DNA from: Methylotenera sp. RIFCSPLOWO2_02_FULL_45_14
GTDB taxonomy: Bacteria; Pseudomonadota; Gammaproteobacteria; Burkholderiales; Methylophilaceae
Direction of reading: 5' to 3'
Assembly: GCA_001803395.1 (NCBI GenBank)
Contig: MHBU01000025.1
Coordinates: 1 to 64,000 of the forward strand
Length of the DNA: 64,000 bases
Part shown: positions 19,365-29,250 of the stretch, in pieces
Layout of the letters: each line of letters begins with the position of its first letter
Numbering within the stretch: position 1 is the stretch's first letter
The notes under the pieces: generated by a model
What the model saw: the letters and a program-made list of their open reading frames with translations, nothing else
Database searches by the model: none
Told to the model about the DNA's origin: nothing
Translations under genes and position numbers: made by a program

Positions 19365-20099
19365 ATGTCAGTCAGTAATAACATCAGACCTAGCCAGCGC
19401 GCTCACGATCAACTGCGTGCGGTGGAAATTATTCGCCACTACACCAAACATGCTGAAGGCTCAGTATTAGTGAAATTTGGCGACACGCATGTTTTGTGTA
19501 CCGCCAGTGTGGACGAAAAAGTACCAAGCTTTTTAAAGGGCAAAGGACAAGGCTGGGTCACAGCTGAATACGGTATGCTGCCACGCTCAACGGGGAGTCG
19601 CATGGATAGAGAAGCGGCCAAAGGCAAGCAATCTGGTCGCACACAGGAAATTCAACGTTTAATCGGCCGTTCTTTACGCGCGATTATTGATTTAAAAAAA
19701 CTAGGCGAGCGCAGCATTCAAATTGATTGTGACGTGATCCAAGCCGACGGCGGCACCCGCACTGCCAGTATTACCGGGGCGTATGTCGCTTTGCATGATG
19801 CAATTGCTACTTTGTTAAAAAGTGGGAAAATTAGCGAATCTCCACTCAAAGACTCCATCGCGGCCATTTCGGTAGGCGTGTACCAAGGTACACCTGTATT
19901 GGATTTAGACTATATTGAAGATTCGGATTGCGACACCGACATGAACGTGGTGATGACGGGTAACGGCGGTTTTGTGGAAATTCAAGGCACCGCCGAAGGC
20001 GAGCCTTTTGAGCGCGCCGCCATGAATGCGATGCTAGATTTAGCAACGGACGGCATACAGCAACTTATTATTAAACAAAAAGAGGCATTAAGTGTTTAG
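19365..20099 (+). CDS. rph: Ribonuclease PH
   Basis: Phosphorolytic 3'-5' exoribonuclease that trims tRNA 3' ends. The 244 residues contain [11 protein letters not shown] at the N-terminus, [14 protein letters not shown] near 68-81 and the phosphate-binding [15 protein letters not shown] near 127. [20 protein letters not shown] follows near 180. The sequence is full length with no frameshift like that of E. coli K-12 rph-1. It overlaps rdgB by 8 bases. Confidence 0.96.
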   Translation: MSVSNNIRPSQRAHDQLRAVEIIRHYTKHAEGSVLVKFGDTHVLCTASVDEKVPSFLKGKGQGWVTAEYGMLPRSTGSRMDREAAKGKQSGRTQEIQRLIGRSLRAIIDLKKLGERSIQIDCDVIQADGGTRTASITGAYVALHDAIATLLKSGKISESPLKDSIAAISVGVYQGTPVLDLDYIEDSDCDTDMNVVMTGNGGFVEIQGTAEGEPFERAAMNAMLDLATDGIQQLIIKQKEALSV

Positions 20100-20709
20100 C
20101 AAGCTTGTTATTGCCACCGGCAACCAAGGTAAACTGCGGGAGATTGCACACATTCTGAGCCCGTTACGGATTGAAATCATTCCACAATCTGATCTCAACG
20201 TACCAGAATGTGAAGAGCCTTTTTGCACCTTTATTGAAAATGCCCTCGCCAAAGCGCGCCATGCCAGCAAACATACTGGTTTGCCAGCTTTGGCAGATGA
20301 CTCCGGCTTATGTGTAGATGCCCTGCAAGGTGCGCCAGGTATGCTTTCTGCACGCTATGCTGGGAAAAATGCACCCCATAGCCTGCTTACGCAAGATGAG
20401 CGCAACAATGACAAATTGCTGCTTGAAATGAGTAAAATCTCTGAGCGTCATGCGCATTTTTATTGTGTGATGGTGATGGTGCGTTTTGAGAGCGACCCTG
20501 AACCCATCATCGCCGAAGGCAGTTGGCAAGGTATTATTCTGCGCGAGTATCGCGGCACCGATGGCTTTGGTTACGACCCGTTATTTTTAGATGCCAAAAC
20601 TGAAAAAACAGTAGCCGAACTACCTCTAGAAATTAAAAGCCGCATCAGCCACCGTGGCCATGCCATGGCAAAACTGTTGCAAAAGCTGGAAAAGCTAAGC
20701 CATGACTAA
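20092..20709 (+). CDS. rdgB: dITP/XTP pyrophosphatase (RdgB/HAM1)
   Basis: House-cleaning enzyme that hydrolyses dITP, ITP and XTP to monophosphates. The 205 residues carry the N-terminal substrate motif [13 protein letters not shown], the metal-site [18 protein letters not shown] (near 65-82), and [10 protein letters not shown] (near 160). The C-terminal SHRGHAM is also typical. It uses a GTG start overlapping the end of rph. It overlaps the next small gene by 8 bases, so translation is coupled through rph-rdgB-small protein-hemW. Confidence 0.95.
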   Translation: MFSKLVIATGNQGKLREIAHILSPLRIEIIPQSDLNVPECEEPFCTFIENALAKARHASKHTGLPALADDSGLCVDALQGAPGMLSARYAGKNAPHSLLTQDERNNDKLLLEMSKISERHAHFYCVMVMVRFESDPEPIIAEGSWQGIILREYRGTDGFGYDPLFLDAKTEKTVAELPLEIKSRISHRGHAMAKLLQKLEKLSHD

Positions 20710-20926
20710 ACCTCATCATCAAGCATGGCCTAAATGGGTACGCGATGACGGCAGTGTTGTTTCCTGTACCGAAAAAGTCAAAGTCATGACCGAAAATTTT
20801 GATGAAATTAAACAAATCGCCCAAGATGCACTTGAAGACGGCTTACTGATGGAAGTGTCAGAGCAACAAATGCGTGAGACTTTGCATCAACTGGTAGAAT
20901 CGCTAATCAATCCGTATCAAAGGTGA
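20702..20926 (+). CDS. Conserved small protein of unknown function between rdgB and hemW
   Basis: A 74-residue acidic soluble protein. The N-terminus is HHQAWPKWVRDDGSV, and the rest is mainly helical and charged (EIKQIAQDALEDGLLMEVSE...). No known domain is recognised. It overlaps rdgB by 8 bases and hemW by 4 bases (ATG/GTG within GTGA), so it is surely translated within this operon. A role linked to rdgB or hemW is possible only by position. Confidence 0.8.
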   Translation: MTKPHHQAWPKWVRDDGSVVSCTEKVKVMTENFDEIKQIAQDALEDGLLMEVSEQQMRETLHQLVESLINPYQR

Positions 20927-22176
20927 ACGCTATAAAAAAAGTCATTGAAATAAAAGCGGATACTGGCTTTAGCGTCAAACCAGTCAATAGTATCGCCCCG
21001 CTTGCGGGTGAGCAAACGCACTCTGGCCTTACCGATTCACCACCGCTATCGCTTTATATCCATATTCCCTGGTGCGTACAAAAATGTCCATATTGCGATT
21101 TTAATTCGCATGAGAGCCGTCATAAAAATAGCCAGATTCCAGAAGCCGCGTATGTCGATGCGCTAATAGCAGACTTGGAAATTGCCACGCCTAAAGTATG
21201 GGGCAGAAAAATCAAAAGCGTGTTTTTTGGCGGTGGCACACCCAGCTTATTTTCGCCAGAAGCCATTGATAAAATTTTAAGTCAAGTACGCGCGCTCACG
21301 CCGCTTGAATATGATGCAGAAATCACATTGGAAGCAAACCCTGGCACTGTGGATGTTGCCAACTTTATCGGCTATAAACAAGCAGGGGTCAATCGACTTT
21401 CTTTAGGCATACAAAGCTTTAATGCGGATTATTTAAAAGCCTTAGGACGCATTCATGACGATAAACAAGCCATTATTGCGGCTGAGTTAGCACTTACTAC
21501 CTTTGAACGCGTTAATTTTGATGTGATGTATGCATTGCCAAACCAAACACTCGCGCATGCGTTACAGGATGCCAAGCAAGCCGTTGCGCTCAACCCCGAC
21601 CATCTATCTTTTTATCATTTAACCCTAGAGCCGAATACGCCGTTTTACCACACGCCGCCTAGCCTGCCAGATGATGACCTGAGTGCAGAAATGCAAATCG
21701 AAATTGAAGCATTATTAGCGCTTCATGGCTATGAACATTACGAAACTTCAGCTTTTGCAAAAAAAGGTAAACAAGCCAGACACAACCTCAATTATTGGCA
21801 ATTCGGCGATTATTTGGGCATCGGCGCGGGTGCGCACAGCAAGTTAAGTTACCACGACAAAATCACCCGTGAAACCCGACCCAAACACCCCAAAGCCTAT
21901 ATGGAGCAAGCAATATCAGGTAACGCAGTAGAACGTGCCTGGACAATCTCACAAGATGAACTTGGCTTTGAATTTATGATGAATGCGCTGCGCCTAATTG
22001 ATGGTGTGCCTGTGAATTTATTTCAGCAACGTACCGGCCTGAACATAAACACCCTGAATACCGCAATTAAAAAAGCGCAAAGCAAAGGCCTACTTGTTGT
22101 TCATCATGGCAACATGCAGCCCACTTTGCTGGGTCAACGTTTTTTGAACGAATTGCTTGAGTTGTTTTTGGTTTGA
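20923..22176 (+). CDS. hemW: Haem chaperone HemW (HemN-like radical SAM protein)
   Basis: Radical SAM family protein thought to deliver haem to respiratory enzymes, not a true coproporphyrinogen dehydrogenase. The 417 residues contain the [4Fe-4S]/SAM motif C51-x3-C55-x2-C58 (WCVQKCPYCDF) and then VFFGGGTPSLF (near 105). NRLSLGIQSF and YALPNQT follow, with a C-terminal HemN domain. An N-terminal stretch of about 40 residues before the core is longer than usual. The GTG start overlaps the previous stop. Confidence 0.93.
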   Translation: MNAIKKVIEIKADTGFSVKPVNSIAPLAGEQTHSGLTDSPPLSLYIHIPWCVQKCPYCDFNSHESRHKNSQIPEAAYVDALIADLEIATPKVWGRKIKSVFFGGGTPSLFSPEAIDKILSQVRALTPLEYDAEITLEANPGTVDVANFIGYKQAGVNRLSLGIQSFNADYLKALGRIHDDKQAIIAAELALTTFERVNFDVMYALPNQTLAHALQDAKQAVALNPDHLSFYHLTLEPNTPFYHTPPSLPDDDLSAEMQIEIEALLALHGYEHYETSAFAKKGKQARHNLNYWQFGDYLGIGAGAHSKLSYHDKITRETRPKHPKAYMEQAISGNAVERAWTISQDELGFEFMMNALRLIDGVPVNLFQQRTGLNINTLNTAIKKAQSKGLLVVHHGNMQPTLLGQRFLNELLELFLV

Positions 22177-22379
22177 ATCATTTCCCTCACTATGGAACGA
22201 GTTGAGTTCTCTTCATGCAATATCTAAAGTGCAGATCGTCATTGATTGAGCCTCTTTAAATATTGGTACTTGCGAATGACTATAGCTACCGGCATTGCCA
22301 CCCTTAAAAACATATAGGTATAGGGAAAATCTAGTACATATAATCAGCGTAGGGATCAAAGACGCTGAGTTCATCACTT
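22177..22379. other. hemW-hflX convergent interval with a 7-bp hairpin
   Basis: Contains TCAGCGT (22344-22350) and its complement (22362-22368) just beyond the hflX stop. This is a weak hairpin without a clear T-run. Nothing else is recognised. Confidence 0.4.
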
Positions 22380-23723
22380 CTAGCTCAACTGCTCGCGCAA
22401 GTTTTTGACGGCACTGGGCTCACCGCGAACCAGAATGAAGGCGCCGTCACTGTCTGAACGCTCCCCCAGCACCTGACAACTGGCGTAGATTTCCCCGCGC
22501 AATTGCTGTGCCGTCCAAGGCAGGAAAAGCTCGGCTTCAACCAGATCCTGCTGGAAAAACGCGACAATCGTTTCGCGAAGCTTCGCGACATCATCAGATC
22601 GGCGTGCGCTCATCACCACGCAATCCGGATACTTTGTCCGCAAGGCCGCCTCGCGCTCAGTTTGTGCTGCGGCGTCGCCGACGTGGTCGATCTTGTTAAA
22701 AACACGGATGCGCGGCACGACATTCGCACCAATCTCCTCCAGCACTTTATCGGTAACCTCAAGCTGGCGCTCAAATCCAGGATCGCTTGCATCAATGACG
22801 TGCAGCAGCAGCGATGCATCAAGCGCTTCGTCTAGCGTTGACTTGAACGAGGCAACCAAGCCGTGCGGCAGGTTCTTGATAAAACCGACTGTGTCACTGA
22901 CGAGCACGCGTGGCACGCTCTCTGGGTGCAACGCCCGCACTGTGGTATCAAGCGTAGCAAAGAGTTTATTCGCGACCAGCACCTCGCTGCCCGTGAGTGC
23001 GCGCATCAAGGTGGATTTGCCAGCGTTTGTATAGCCAACAAGCGCTACACCAGCTAGCCCCTGACGCTCCTGCCGGCGCGCGCGCTGCGTCTTGCGCTCG
23101 GCATCCATTGCGACGATTTCCTGTTGAAGTTCGGCGATACGGTCACGGATCTTGCGTCGATCCAGCTCAGTTTGTGATTCGCCAGCCCCGCGGCCACCTT
23201 CGCCGCTACGCTGCCGCCCTTGTGAACCAGCAAGCTTAGCAGCCTCACGCATGCGCGGTGCCATGTACCCGAGGCGTGCAATCTCAACTTGGGCGCGCGC
23301 TGCGCGCGAGCGGGCATTGCGATGAAAAATTTCAAGGATGACCATAGTGCGGTCCATCACCATGCAGCCGACCTCAAGCTCAAGGTTGCGTGCCTGCGAT
23401 GGCGAGATCTCGTGGTCAACCAAGAGTGTGTTAATTTCTAAACCTTCAGGATTGGCGACAACTTCATCGAACTCGGATTCCATGGAGTTCGATTCATGGT
23501 TCACATAGCTGCGTATTTCCTGCCGCTTGCCCGCGCCAAGGTAAGCTTTCACGTCAAAACCAGCGCGCTTCTGCACAAACATTTTGACGACCTCATAGCC
23601 TAGTGTTTTTGCGAGCTCACGTAACTCGCAGAGCGACGCCTCGAACTCAATGTCGCTCACGCTCGGCAGTTGAACAGCCGCCACAACAGCGTACTTGGAT
23701 TTCTCTTTAACTTCTTTTTGCAT
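22380..23723 (-). CDS. hflX: GTPase HflX
   Basis: Ribosome-associated GTPase, in E. coli able to split stalled 70S ribosomes. The 447 residues show the HflX N-terminal domain, and a Gly/Arg-rich linker near 170-195 (GEGGRGAGESQTELDRRKIR). The G domain carries GYTNAGKSTL (G1), DTVGFI (G3) and FNKID (G4). Its base composition is clearly higher in GC than both neighbours (41 of 60 bases are G/C at 23161-23220, against 23 of 60 at 21421-21480 in hemW). It is also not next to hfq or hflKC. This suggests relatively recent horizontal acquisition. Confidence 0.93.
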   Translation of the reverse strand: MQKEVKEKSKYAVVAAVQLPSVSDIEFEASLCELRELAKTLGYEVVKMFVQKRAGFDVKAYLGAGKRQEIRSYVNHESNSMESEFDEVVANPEGLEINTLLVDHEISPSQARNLELEVGCMVMDRTMVILEIFHRNARSRAARAQVEIARLGYMAPRMREAAKLAGSQGRQRSGEGGRGAGESQTELDRRKIRDRIAELQQEIVAMDAERKTQRARRQERQGLAGVALVGYTNAGKSTLMRALTGSEVLVANKLFATLDTTVRALHPESVPRVLVSDTVGFIKNLPHGLVASFKSTLDEALDASLLLHVIDASDPGFERQLEVTDKVLEEIGANVVPRIRVFNKIDHVGDAAAQTEREAALRTKYPDCVVMSARRSDDVAKLRETIVAFFQQDLVEAELFLPWTAQQLRGEIYASCQVLGERSDSDGAFILVRGEPSAVKNLREQLS

Positions 23724-24039
23724 TAGTGGATTGCATCTCTTGAATGGGCGAGGTCAGATAGTACCTGAAAAGTAATAACCGCAAACATTGAGTATGCACA
23801 AGTAGTAAGTTGAATTCTGCTGTAATAGCTGCCGAGCTAATTAAGCAGATAAGCAGGAATGTAGTCAGTGAACCTCAAAAATGACTGAAACTCGAATCGC
23901 CGATACGAGTCTTATTTCAGGCATCAACCACAAACTAAAAGTCTGCGAAATCTGATTTTAGGTTAGGGATGTGTGAATTTTCATCCATAAGCACCACGTT
24001 AACCGCAGGTTACAAACACACACCTCTTTTCAAGCCGCA
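23724..24039. other. Intergenic region between argH and hflX, no gene seen
   Basis: About 316 bases. An imperfect hairpin lies at 23885-23920 (CTGAAACTCG with a bulged complement CGAG...TTTCAG). No reading frame with a ribosome binding site was found. It could mark the edge of the GC-rich hflX insertion, but no repeat pair flanking hflX was recognised. Confidence 0.4.
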
Positions 24040-25485
24040 TTAGCTCACGTTTTTTGCGGCTCTTGCTCGCGCTATCGCCGCCTTTACTTGCGCGGGCGCT
24101 GTGCCGCCAATATGGTTACGGCTATTGAGCGAGCCTTCTAATGTCAACACCGCGTACACATCTTCAGTAATTTGAGTGGCAAATTCTTGTAAAGTGGCCA
24201 GTGGCAAATCGCTTAAATCCACTTTTTTATCGACGGCATAACGCACTGCCAAAGCCACAGCTTCATGTGCATCTCTAAACGGCATACCTTTTTTCACTAA
24301 ATAATCGGCTAAATCGGTTGCGGTTGCAAAGCCTTCACTTGCCGCTTGGCGCATGGCTTCTTTATTGACGGTAAACCCTGCCTTTACCACCACGCCGTTT
24401 TCAATCACTGGCAAACGTAACATATCGGCATAAATTTCTAAGGTAACCAATAGTGTATCTGCTGTATCAAATAGCGGCTCTTTGTCTTCTTGGTTATCTT
24501 TATTGTAAGCCAGCGGCTGGCCTTTCATCAAAGTGAGCAGCGCTGTCAAATGTCCATACACACGGCCAGTTTTGCCACGCACCAATTCCGGCACATCAGG
24601 ATTTTTCTTTTGCGGCATGATCGATGAACCTGTACAAAAGCGGTCTGCAATATCAATAAATGCAAACCTTGGTGAGCTCCACAAAATAAGCTCTTCAGAC
24701 AGCCTGGACAAATGCGTCATCACCAATGAGGCCGCAAAGGTAAATTCAATGGCAAAATCACGGTCTGATACGGCATCGAGTGAGTTTTCACACACGCCAT
24801 CGAAACCTAATTTTTTTGCCACCATTTCACGATCAATCGGGTAACTAGTGCCGGCCAAAGCGGCTGCGCCTAGCGGTAATCTATTCATTCGTTTTTTACA
24901 ATCCTGAAAACGCTCAACATCGCGTTGAAGCATTTCTACATAAGCCATTAAATGATGGCCAAACGTCACCGGTTGCGCCACCTGCAAGTGTGTAAAACCT
25001 GGCATGACGGTATCAAAATGTGCCTCAGCCAAATCCAGCAAGCTTGCCTGTAAGTTGCATAAACCTGAAACAACGTAATCTGTAGTGGCGCGCAACCATA
25101 ACCTAACATCGGTTGTCACTTGGTCGTTACGGCTTCTACCCGTATGTAAGCGCTTACCTGCATCACCAATTTTGTCGGTTAAACGTTTTTCAATGTTGAG
25201 ATGCACGTCTTCTAAATCTAGTAACCATTCGAACTGGCCCGCTTCAATTTCTAGCAGAATTTCAGCCAACCCTAGTTCAATGGATTTTACATCATCCAAA
25301 CTGATGATTTTTTGCGCGCCTAACATTTGCGCATGGGCGATTGAGCCTTGAATATCAAAGGTTGCCAGACGATAATCAAACCCCACTGAGGCTGTGTATT
25401 TTTTTACTAATTCAGCCACTGGTTCGTTAAAACGCCCCGACCAGCTGGTATCTTTTTTATTGAGCGCGCTTGTTTTTTTTGTCAC
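24040..25485 (-). CDS. argH: Argininosuccinate lyase
   Basis: Last step of arginine synthesis: splits argininosuccinate into arginine and fumarate. The 481 residues contain the fumarase/aspartase superfamily signature [12 protein letters not shown] near residue 290. [13 protein letters not shown] lies near 115, and [17 protein letters not shown] near 160 contains the catalytic His. The N-terminus has a short extra Ser/Lys-rich segment of about 15 residues. It is divergent from the algZ-like gene, reproducing the argH/algZ-algR/hemC neighbourhood known from Pseudomonas. Confidence 0.96.
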   Translation of the reverse strand: MTKKTSALNKKDTSWSGRFNEPVAELVKKYTASVGFDYRLATFDIQGSIAHAQMLGAQKIISLDDVKSIELGLAEILLEIEAGQFEWLLDLEDVHLNIEKRLTDKIGDAGKRLHTGRSRNDQVTTDVRLWLRATTDYVVSGLCNLQASLLDLAEAHFDTVMPGFTHLQVAQPVTFGHHLMAYVEMLQRDVERFQDCKKRMNRLPLGAAALAGTSYPIDREMVAKKLGFDGVCENSLDAVSDRDFAIEFTFAASLVMTHLSRLSEELILWSSPRFAFIDIADRFCTGSSIMPQKKNPDVPELVRGKTGRVYGHLTALLTLMKGQPLAYNKDNQEDKEPLFDTADTLLVTLEIYADMLRLPVIENGVVVKAGFTVNKEAMRQAASEGFATATDLADYLVKKGMPFRDAHEAVALAVRYAVDKKVDLSDLPLATLQEFATQITEDVYAVLTLEGSLNSRNHIGGTAPAQVKAAIARARAAKNVS

Positions 25486-25603
25486 TTTAAATGTGCCTAT
25501 CTGTTTTAACTTTTATTTTAACTTTGTCTTAATTGAGACTGTTATGCTATGTTTTAGTTAAATATAAAAAATTGCTTAATAACAAACTACTTACATGCGT
25601 TAG

Positions 25604-25609
25604 TATAAT
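25604..25609 (+). promoter_or_regulatory. -10 box of the algZ-algR promoter
   Basis: A perfect TATAAT lies 66 bp before the sensor kinase start in the divergent argH/algZ interval. No good -35 is seen, so an activator may be required. Confidence 0.4.
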
Positions 25610-25674
25610 GCAAAACATCGTTTTTTAAGACAACGTCATCTAATCAAGGTAGCCAATTCCACTAGAACATATCC

Positions 25675-26679
25675 ATGAGAAACGCCAGCCGCTTACCCAA
25701 TATGCGCAACTTAGGCATTGCGCTCCGTATATTAGTCATCGTCAACACGGCATTAGCGTTGGCGGCTTTTGTGTTAAGCCTTGGTCTCATTGATTTTATG
25801 CAAAAAATTGCGAGCATTTCCACGCTGGCACAACCCATTCTACTTATCAGCCTTTTTTTGTTATATGCCTGCTATCCATTGCTGTCTAAGCGCTCTTACC
25901 AGCAAGGCATTATTGCCACCCTTGCCATCACATTATTGAGTGCGGCTGGGGTATATAGTTTTTTTGCCCAGTTCTGGATTTTTAATGACTTACCTTCCTT
26001 ATTACGCACACTTTTTAGTACCTTGGTCATCAGCGCGATTACTTTATATTATTTTAATTTACACCATCGCGCGTACTCGCCAGCCGTGTCCGAAGCAAGA
26101 TTACAAGCCCTGCAAGCGCGCATTCGTCCGCACTTTTTGTTTAACAGCCTAAATGCTGTGCTATCCCTCATCCGCAGCCAACCTAAGCAAGCCGAAACTG
26201 CGCTTGAAGATATGGCCGATTTATTTCGCGTGTTAATGGCTGATAATCGCGATTTAGTACCGCTGGCGCAAGAAATAGCCTTATGTCGGCAATATTTAGC
26301 CTTAGAAAAATTACGCTTGGATAAACGTCTGATTATTCAATGGCAGATTGATGACATGCCGCCTGACGCCATGATTCCGCCACTGGTGTTACAACCGCTG
26401 CTTGAAAACGCGGTGTATCACGGCATTGAGCCACTCGCTAAAGGCGGCACCATTACCATTCAAATTTACACCAAACAAAATAATGAAGTCCATTTAGTGC
26501 TAAAAAATCCCTACAACGCACAACGCGATCATCATCAAGGTAACAAAATGGCGCTTAACAACATCAAAGAGCGGCTGACCTTGCACTTTGACCTTGAAGC
26601 TTCATTAAAAAGTAAGTTATCCAACGGCGAATATAGCGTTCACATTACGCTGCCGTATCACAGGCACAGCAGCTCATGA
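25675..26679 (+). CDS. LytS/AlgZ-type sensor histidine kinase
   Basis: Membrane sensor kinase of 334 residues. Four hydrophobic segments occupy roughly residues 15-130. A His_kinase domain follows with the phospho-acceptor box RIRPHFLFNSLNAVL near 155. The ATP-binding N-box QPLLENAVYHGIEP lies near 242. This short architecture without a PAS domain is that of AlgZ/FimS. It overlaps the response regulator gene by 4 bases (ATGA). The signal is unknown. In Pseudomonas the homologous pair controls twitching and alginate genes. Confidence 0.9.
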   Translation: MRNASRLPNMRNLGIALRILVIVNTALALAAFVLSLGLIDFMQKIASISTLAQPILLISLFLLYACYPLLSKRSYQQGIIATLAITLLSAAGVYSFFAQFWIFNDLPSLLRTLFSTLVISAITLYYFNLHHRAYSPAVSEARLQALQARIRPHFLFNSLNAVLSLIRSQPKQAETALEDMADLFRVLMADNRDLVPLAQEIALCRQYLALEKLRLDKRLIIQWQIDDMPPDAMIPPLVLQPLLENAVYHGIEPLAKGGTITIQIYTKQNNEVHLVLKNPYNAQRDHHQGNKMALNNIKERLTLHFDLEASLKSKLSNGEYSVHITLPYHRHSSS

Positions 26680-27443
26680 CTAACAACGCGATGCTCAATA
26701 TTTTAATTGTTGATGACGAAACGCCGGCACGCACGCGTCTGCGAGAGCTGTTAGCCGATATTGGCAATGTTAACGTGGTGGCGGATGCTAAAAACGGCAA
26801 AGAAGCACTTAACCTTGCTAACCAAACGCAGTCAACCCAAGTGCAAGTAGATATTGTGTTACTGGATATTCGTATGCCTGAAATGGACGGTATAGAGGTG
26901 GCTCGCCACCTACAAAAAATGCCTGAACCACCCGCCATTATCTTCACCACGGCGTTCGATAGCTACGCCATGCAAGCATTTGACATACACGCAGTCGATT
27001 ATTTACTAAAACCCATCCGTTTTGAACGGCTACAAACGGCGTTACAAAAAGCACGCGCGCTGTTACCTAGCCAGATTGAGGCGCTCACGCCGCTTAACCC
27101 GCAAAGAACACATTTAAGTATTACTGAACGCAGCCGTATTTTGCTAATACCCATTGCCGATATTATTTATCTACGCGCTGAGCTCAAATACATCACAGTG
27201 CGCACCGCCGAACGTGAGTACCTGATAGAAGAATCACTCACTCACTTAGAACAAGAGTTTAGCAATATTTTTATACGGCTACATCGTAATTGTTTAGTCG
27301 CAAGTGCTTACATCTTAGGCTATGAAAAGCGCCATCAGGACGAACACGGCGAAAAACAGTGGGTGGTCTTGCTTAAAAACATTCCTGATACCGTCACTGT
27401 AAGTCGCCGCCAGCAGCATTTAATCCGTCAAAATAATCTCTAA
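26676..27443 (+). CDS. LytTR-family response regulator, AlgR-like
   Basis: DNA-binding response regulator of 255 residues. The receiver domain (about 7-125) has the phospho-acceptor in DIVLLDIRMPEMDG and the conserved K in YLLKPIRFERL. The LytTR DNA-binding domain spans about 150-250 (RILLIPIADIIYLRAELKY then FIRLHRNCLVA). LytTR proteins bind direct repeats spaced one helical turn apart. It is the cognate partner of the upstream kinase. In related genomes hemC follows directly, but here a convergent membrane gene intervenes. Confidence 0.93.
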   Translation: MTNNAMLNILIVDDETPARTRLRELLADIGNVNVVADAKNGKEALNLANQTQSTQVQVDIVLLDIRMPEMDGIEVARHLQKMPEPPAIIFTTAFDSYAMQAFDIHAVDYLLKPIRFERLQTALQKARALLPSQIEALTPLNPQRTHLSITERSRILLIPIADIIYLRAELKYITVRTAEREYLIEESLTHLEQEFSNIFIRLHRNCLVASAYILGYEKRHQDEHGEKQWVVLLKNIPDTVTVSRRQQHLIRQNNL

Positions 27444-27466
27444 GAAAATCGACGACAACCCACTGT

Positions 27467-28147
27467 TTATTTTTTAGTTTTATTCGCCTCTAACTCCGCG
27501 ATAGTTTTAGCAGCCCACTCTTTTCCACCCAAACCAAATGCTAACGCTAGTGCCAAGAATATCGCCCCAAACACAATTACAAACAGTGAATGAATAAGCT
27601 GCGTGCCGATGCCCAATTGTTCTAACGCAACAAATATGGCTAATATTTGAATGCCGTATTCCGCAGAAGTGCTAACCGTTAATGCAGCTGAAAATTTAAT
27701 GCTATGCAGCCATGCAAATATCAATTTATTAACAAAGCGCGCCAACAAAGTACCAAATATAATCACTAAAATCGCTAAAATGATGCGCGGTAAATAACCT
27801 GCCAATTGCTGCAATAAACCGGCCACTTCACTTAATCCTAAAGTACTGGCGCCAGTTGTAATGAATAAAATAATCACTAACCAATACATTACCTGGCTAA
27901 TAATGCCGCTTAAAGTGACGTTCAAACTACCACTGTTAACAAAGGCCTCTAGACCCGATTTTTTAGCAAACTTATCAAAGTGCGATAGCTCCAATAATCT
28001 TTTTACAGTTGATCTAACTAATTTCGCAACGATCCAACCAAAAAGTAAAATAACAATCACCGCTAATAATTTAGGTACAAAATGCACAAGTTGCACCCAA
28101 AATTGGTTAAGTGATTCCATGAAAACTTCAAGCTGATACTGCATCAT
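27467..28147 (-). CDS. Small mechanosensitive-channel-related membrane protein (TM-helix repeat, CmpX-like)
   Basis: The 226-residue protein has about five hydrophobic segments. It contains two related copies of the conserved TM-helix motif: PKLLAVIVILLFGWIVAKLV near 25-44, and PRIILAILVIIFGTLLARFV near 118-137. They are followed by FGLGGKEWAAKTI near the C-terminus, as in MscS/CmpX-like proteins. The soluble MscS beta domain is absent. AAGGAG lies just upstream of the ATGATG start. It is inserted, in the opposite orientation, between algR and hemC. It is probably an envelope-tension or ion-leak protein; this is a family-level guess. Confidence 0.78.
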   Translation of the reverse strand: MMQYQLEVFMESLNQFWVQLVHFVPKLLAVIVILLFGWIVAKLVRSTVKRLLELSHFDKFAKKSGLEAFVNSGSLNVTLSGIISQVMYWLVIILFITTGASTLGLSEVAGLLQQLAGYLPRIILAILVIIFGTLLARFVNKLIFAWLHSIKFSAALTVSTSAEYGIQILAIFVALEQLGIGTQLIHSLFVIVFGAIFLALALAFGLGGKEWAAKTIAELEANKTKK

Positions 28148-28289
28148 GATCTCCTTGCATCTAGTAAAATTTAAGTTCTAAATTTATTGAACACATTAAG
28201 CTTAACCTAAAATTGAAATTATTTATCCGCTAATTGCAAACTTTTATCCCTTTATACTTGCCAGCAATCACTGTGTTAAAATCCAATTT

Positions 28290-29231
28290 ATGCTAAATTT
28301 ATCCAAACCTATTAAGCCCCAAAAACTCGTCATCGCCTCTCGCGAAAGTGCACTCGCCATGTGGCAGGCACGCCATATTCAAAGCCGTTTACAAACGCTA
28401 TATCCCGAGACGGAAGTTACCATTTTGGGTATGACCACCACTGGCGACCAAATTTTAGACACACCGTTAGCCAAAGTGGGTGGCAAAGGCTTGTTTGTAA
28501 AAGAATTAGAAACAGCGCTAGCGGATGGTCGTGCAGATTTAGCCGTACATAGTATGAAAGATGTACCGATGAATCTGCCTGAGGGCTTTATCCTCGCTGC
28601 GACAGGCGAACGCGAAGACCCGCGCGACGCCTTTGTTTCAAACAATTTTGCCTCGCTTGAAGACTTACCATTGGGTAGCATTGTCGGTACTTCTAGTTTG
28701 CGCCGTCAAAGCCAATTACAGGCACGTTTTTCGCACTTAAAAATTGAATCCTTACGCGGCAATTTGCAAACACGCTTGCGCAAGCTTGATGAAGGACAAT
28801 ATGCAGCGATTATTCTCGCTGCTGCAGGTTTAATTCGTCTTGAGTTAGGCCACAGAATCCGCCAATTTATTTCACCAGAATTAAGCATCCCAGCCGTAGG
28901 ACAAGGTGCATTGGGCATTGAAATTTGCGCTAGCCGCCAAGATTTAATTGCCACCCTTGCGCCGCTCAATCACCCGGATACGCAAGTGTGTGTAGAAGCT
29001 GAACGCGGCATGAGCCGTGCCCTTGCCGGCAGCTGCACCGTGCCACTTGGTGCCTATGCCGTATGCGAAGCTGATCACATTCGCATCACAGGTTTTGTGG
29101 CCAGCGTGGACGGCAAACAAATGCTCATTGAAACCACCACTGGCAACAGAAACAACGCTGAAGCTTTAGGTAGGGCACTGGCAGACCAGTTGATTGCAAA
29201 AGGTGCAGATAAAATACTGGCGGCGTTATAG
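28290..29231 (+). CDS. hemC: Hydroxymethylbilane synthase (porphobilinogen deaminase)
   Basis: Polymerises four porphobilinogens into hydroxymethylbilane for haem synthesis. The 313 residues contain [16 protein letters not shown] at the N-terminus and the catalytic Asp region [13 protein letters not shown] near 90. [11 protein letters not shown] lies near 137. C249 in AGSCTVPLG is the dipyrromethane cofactor attachment site. It starts the hemC-hemD-hemX-hemY series. Confidence 0.97.
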   Translation: MLNLSKPIKPQKLVIASRESALAMWQARHIQSRLQTLYPETEVTILGMTTTGDQILDTPLAKVGGKGLFVKELETALADGRADLAVHSMKDVPMNLPEGFILAATGEREDPRDAFVSNNFASLEDLPLGSIVGTSSLRRQSQLQARFSHLKIESLRGNLQTRLRKLDEGQYAAIILAAAGLIRLELGHRIRQFISPELSIPAVGQGALGIEICASRQDLIATLAPLNHPDTQVCVEAERGMSRALAGSCTVPLGAYAVCEADHIRITGFVASVDGKQMLIETTTGNRNNAEALGRALADQLIAKGADKILAAL

Positions 29232-29250
29232 CCCGCCGCTTCGCGCTATT

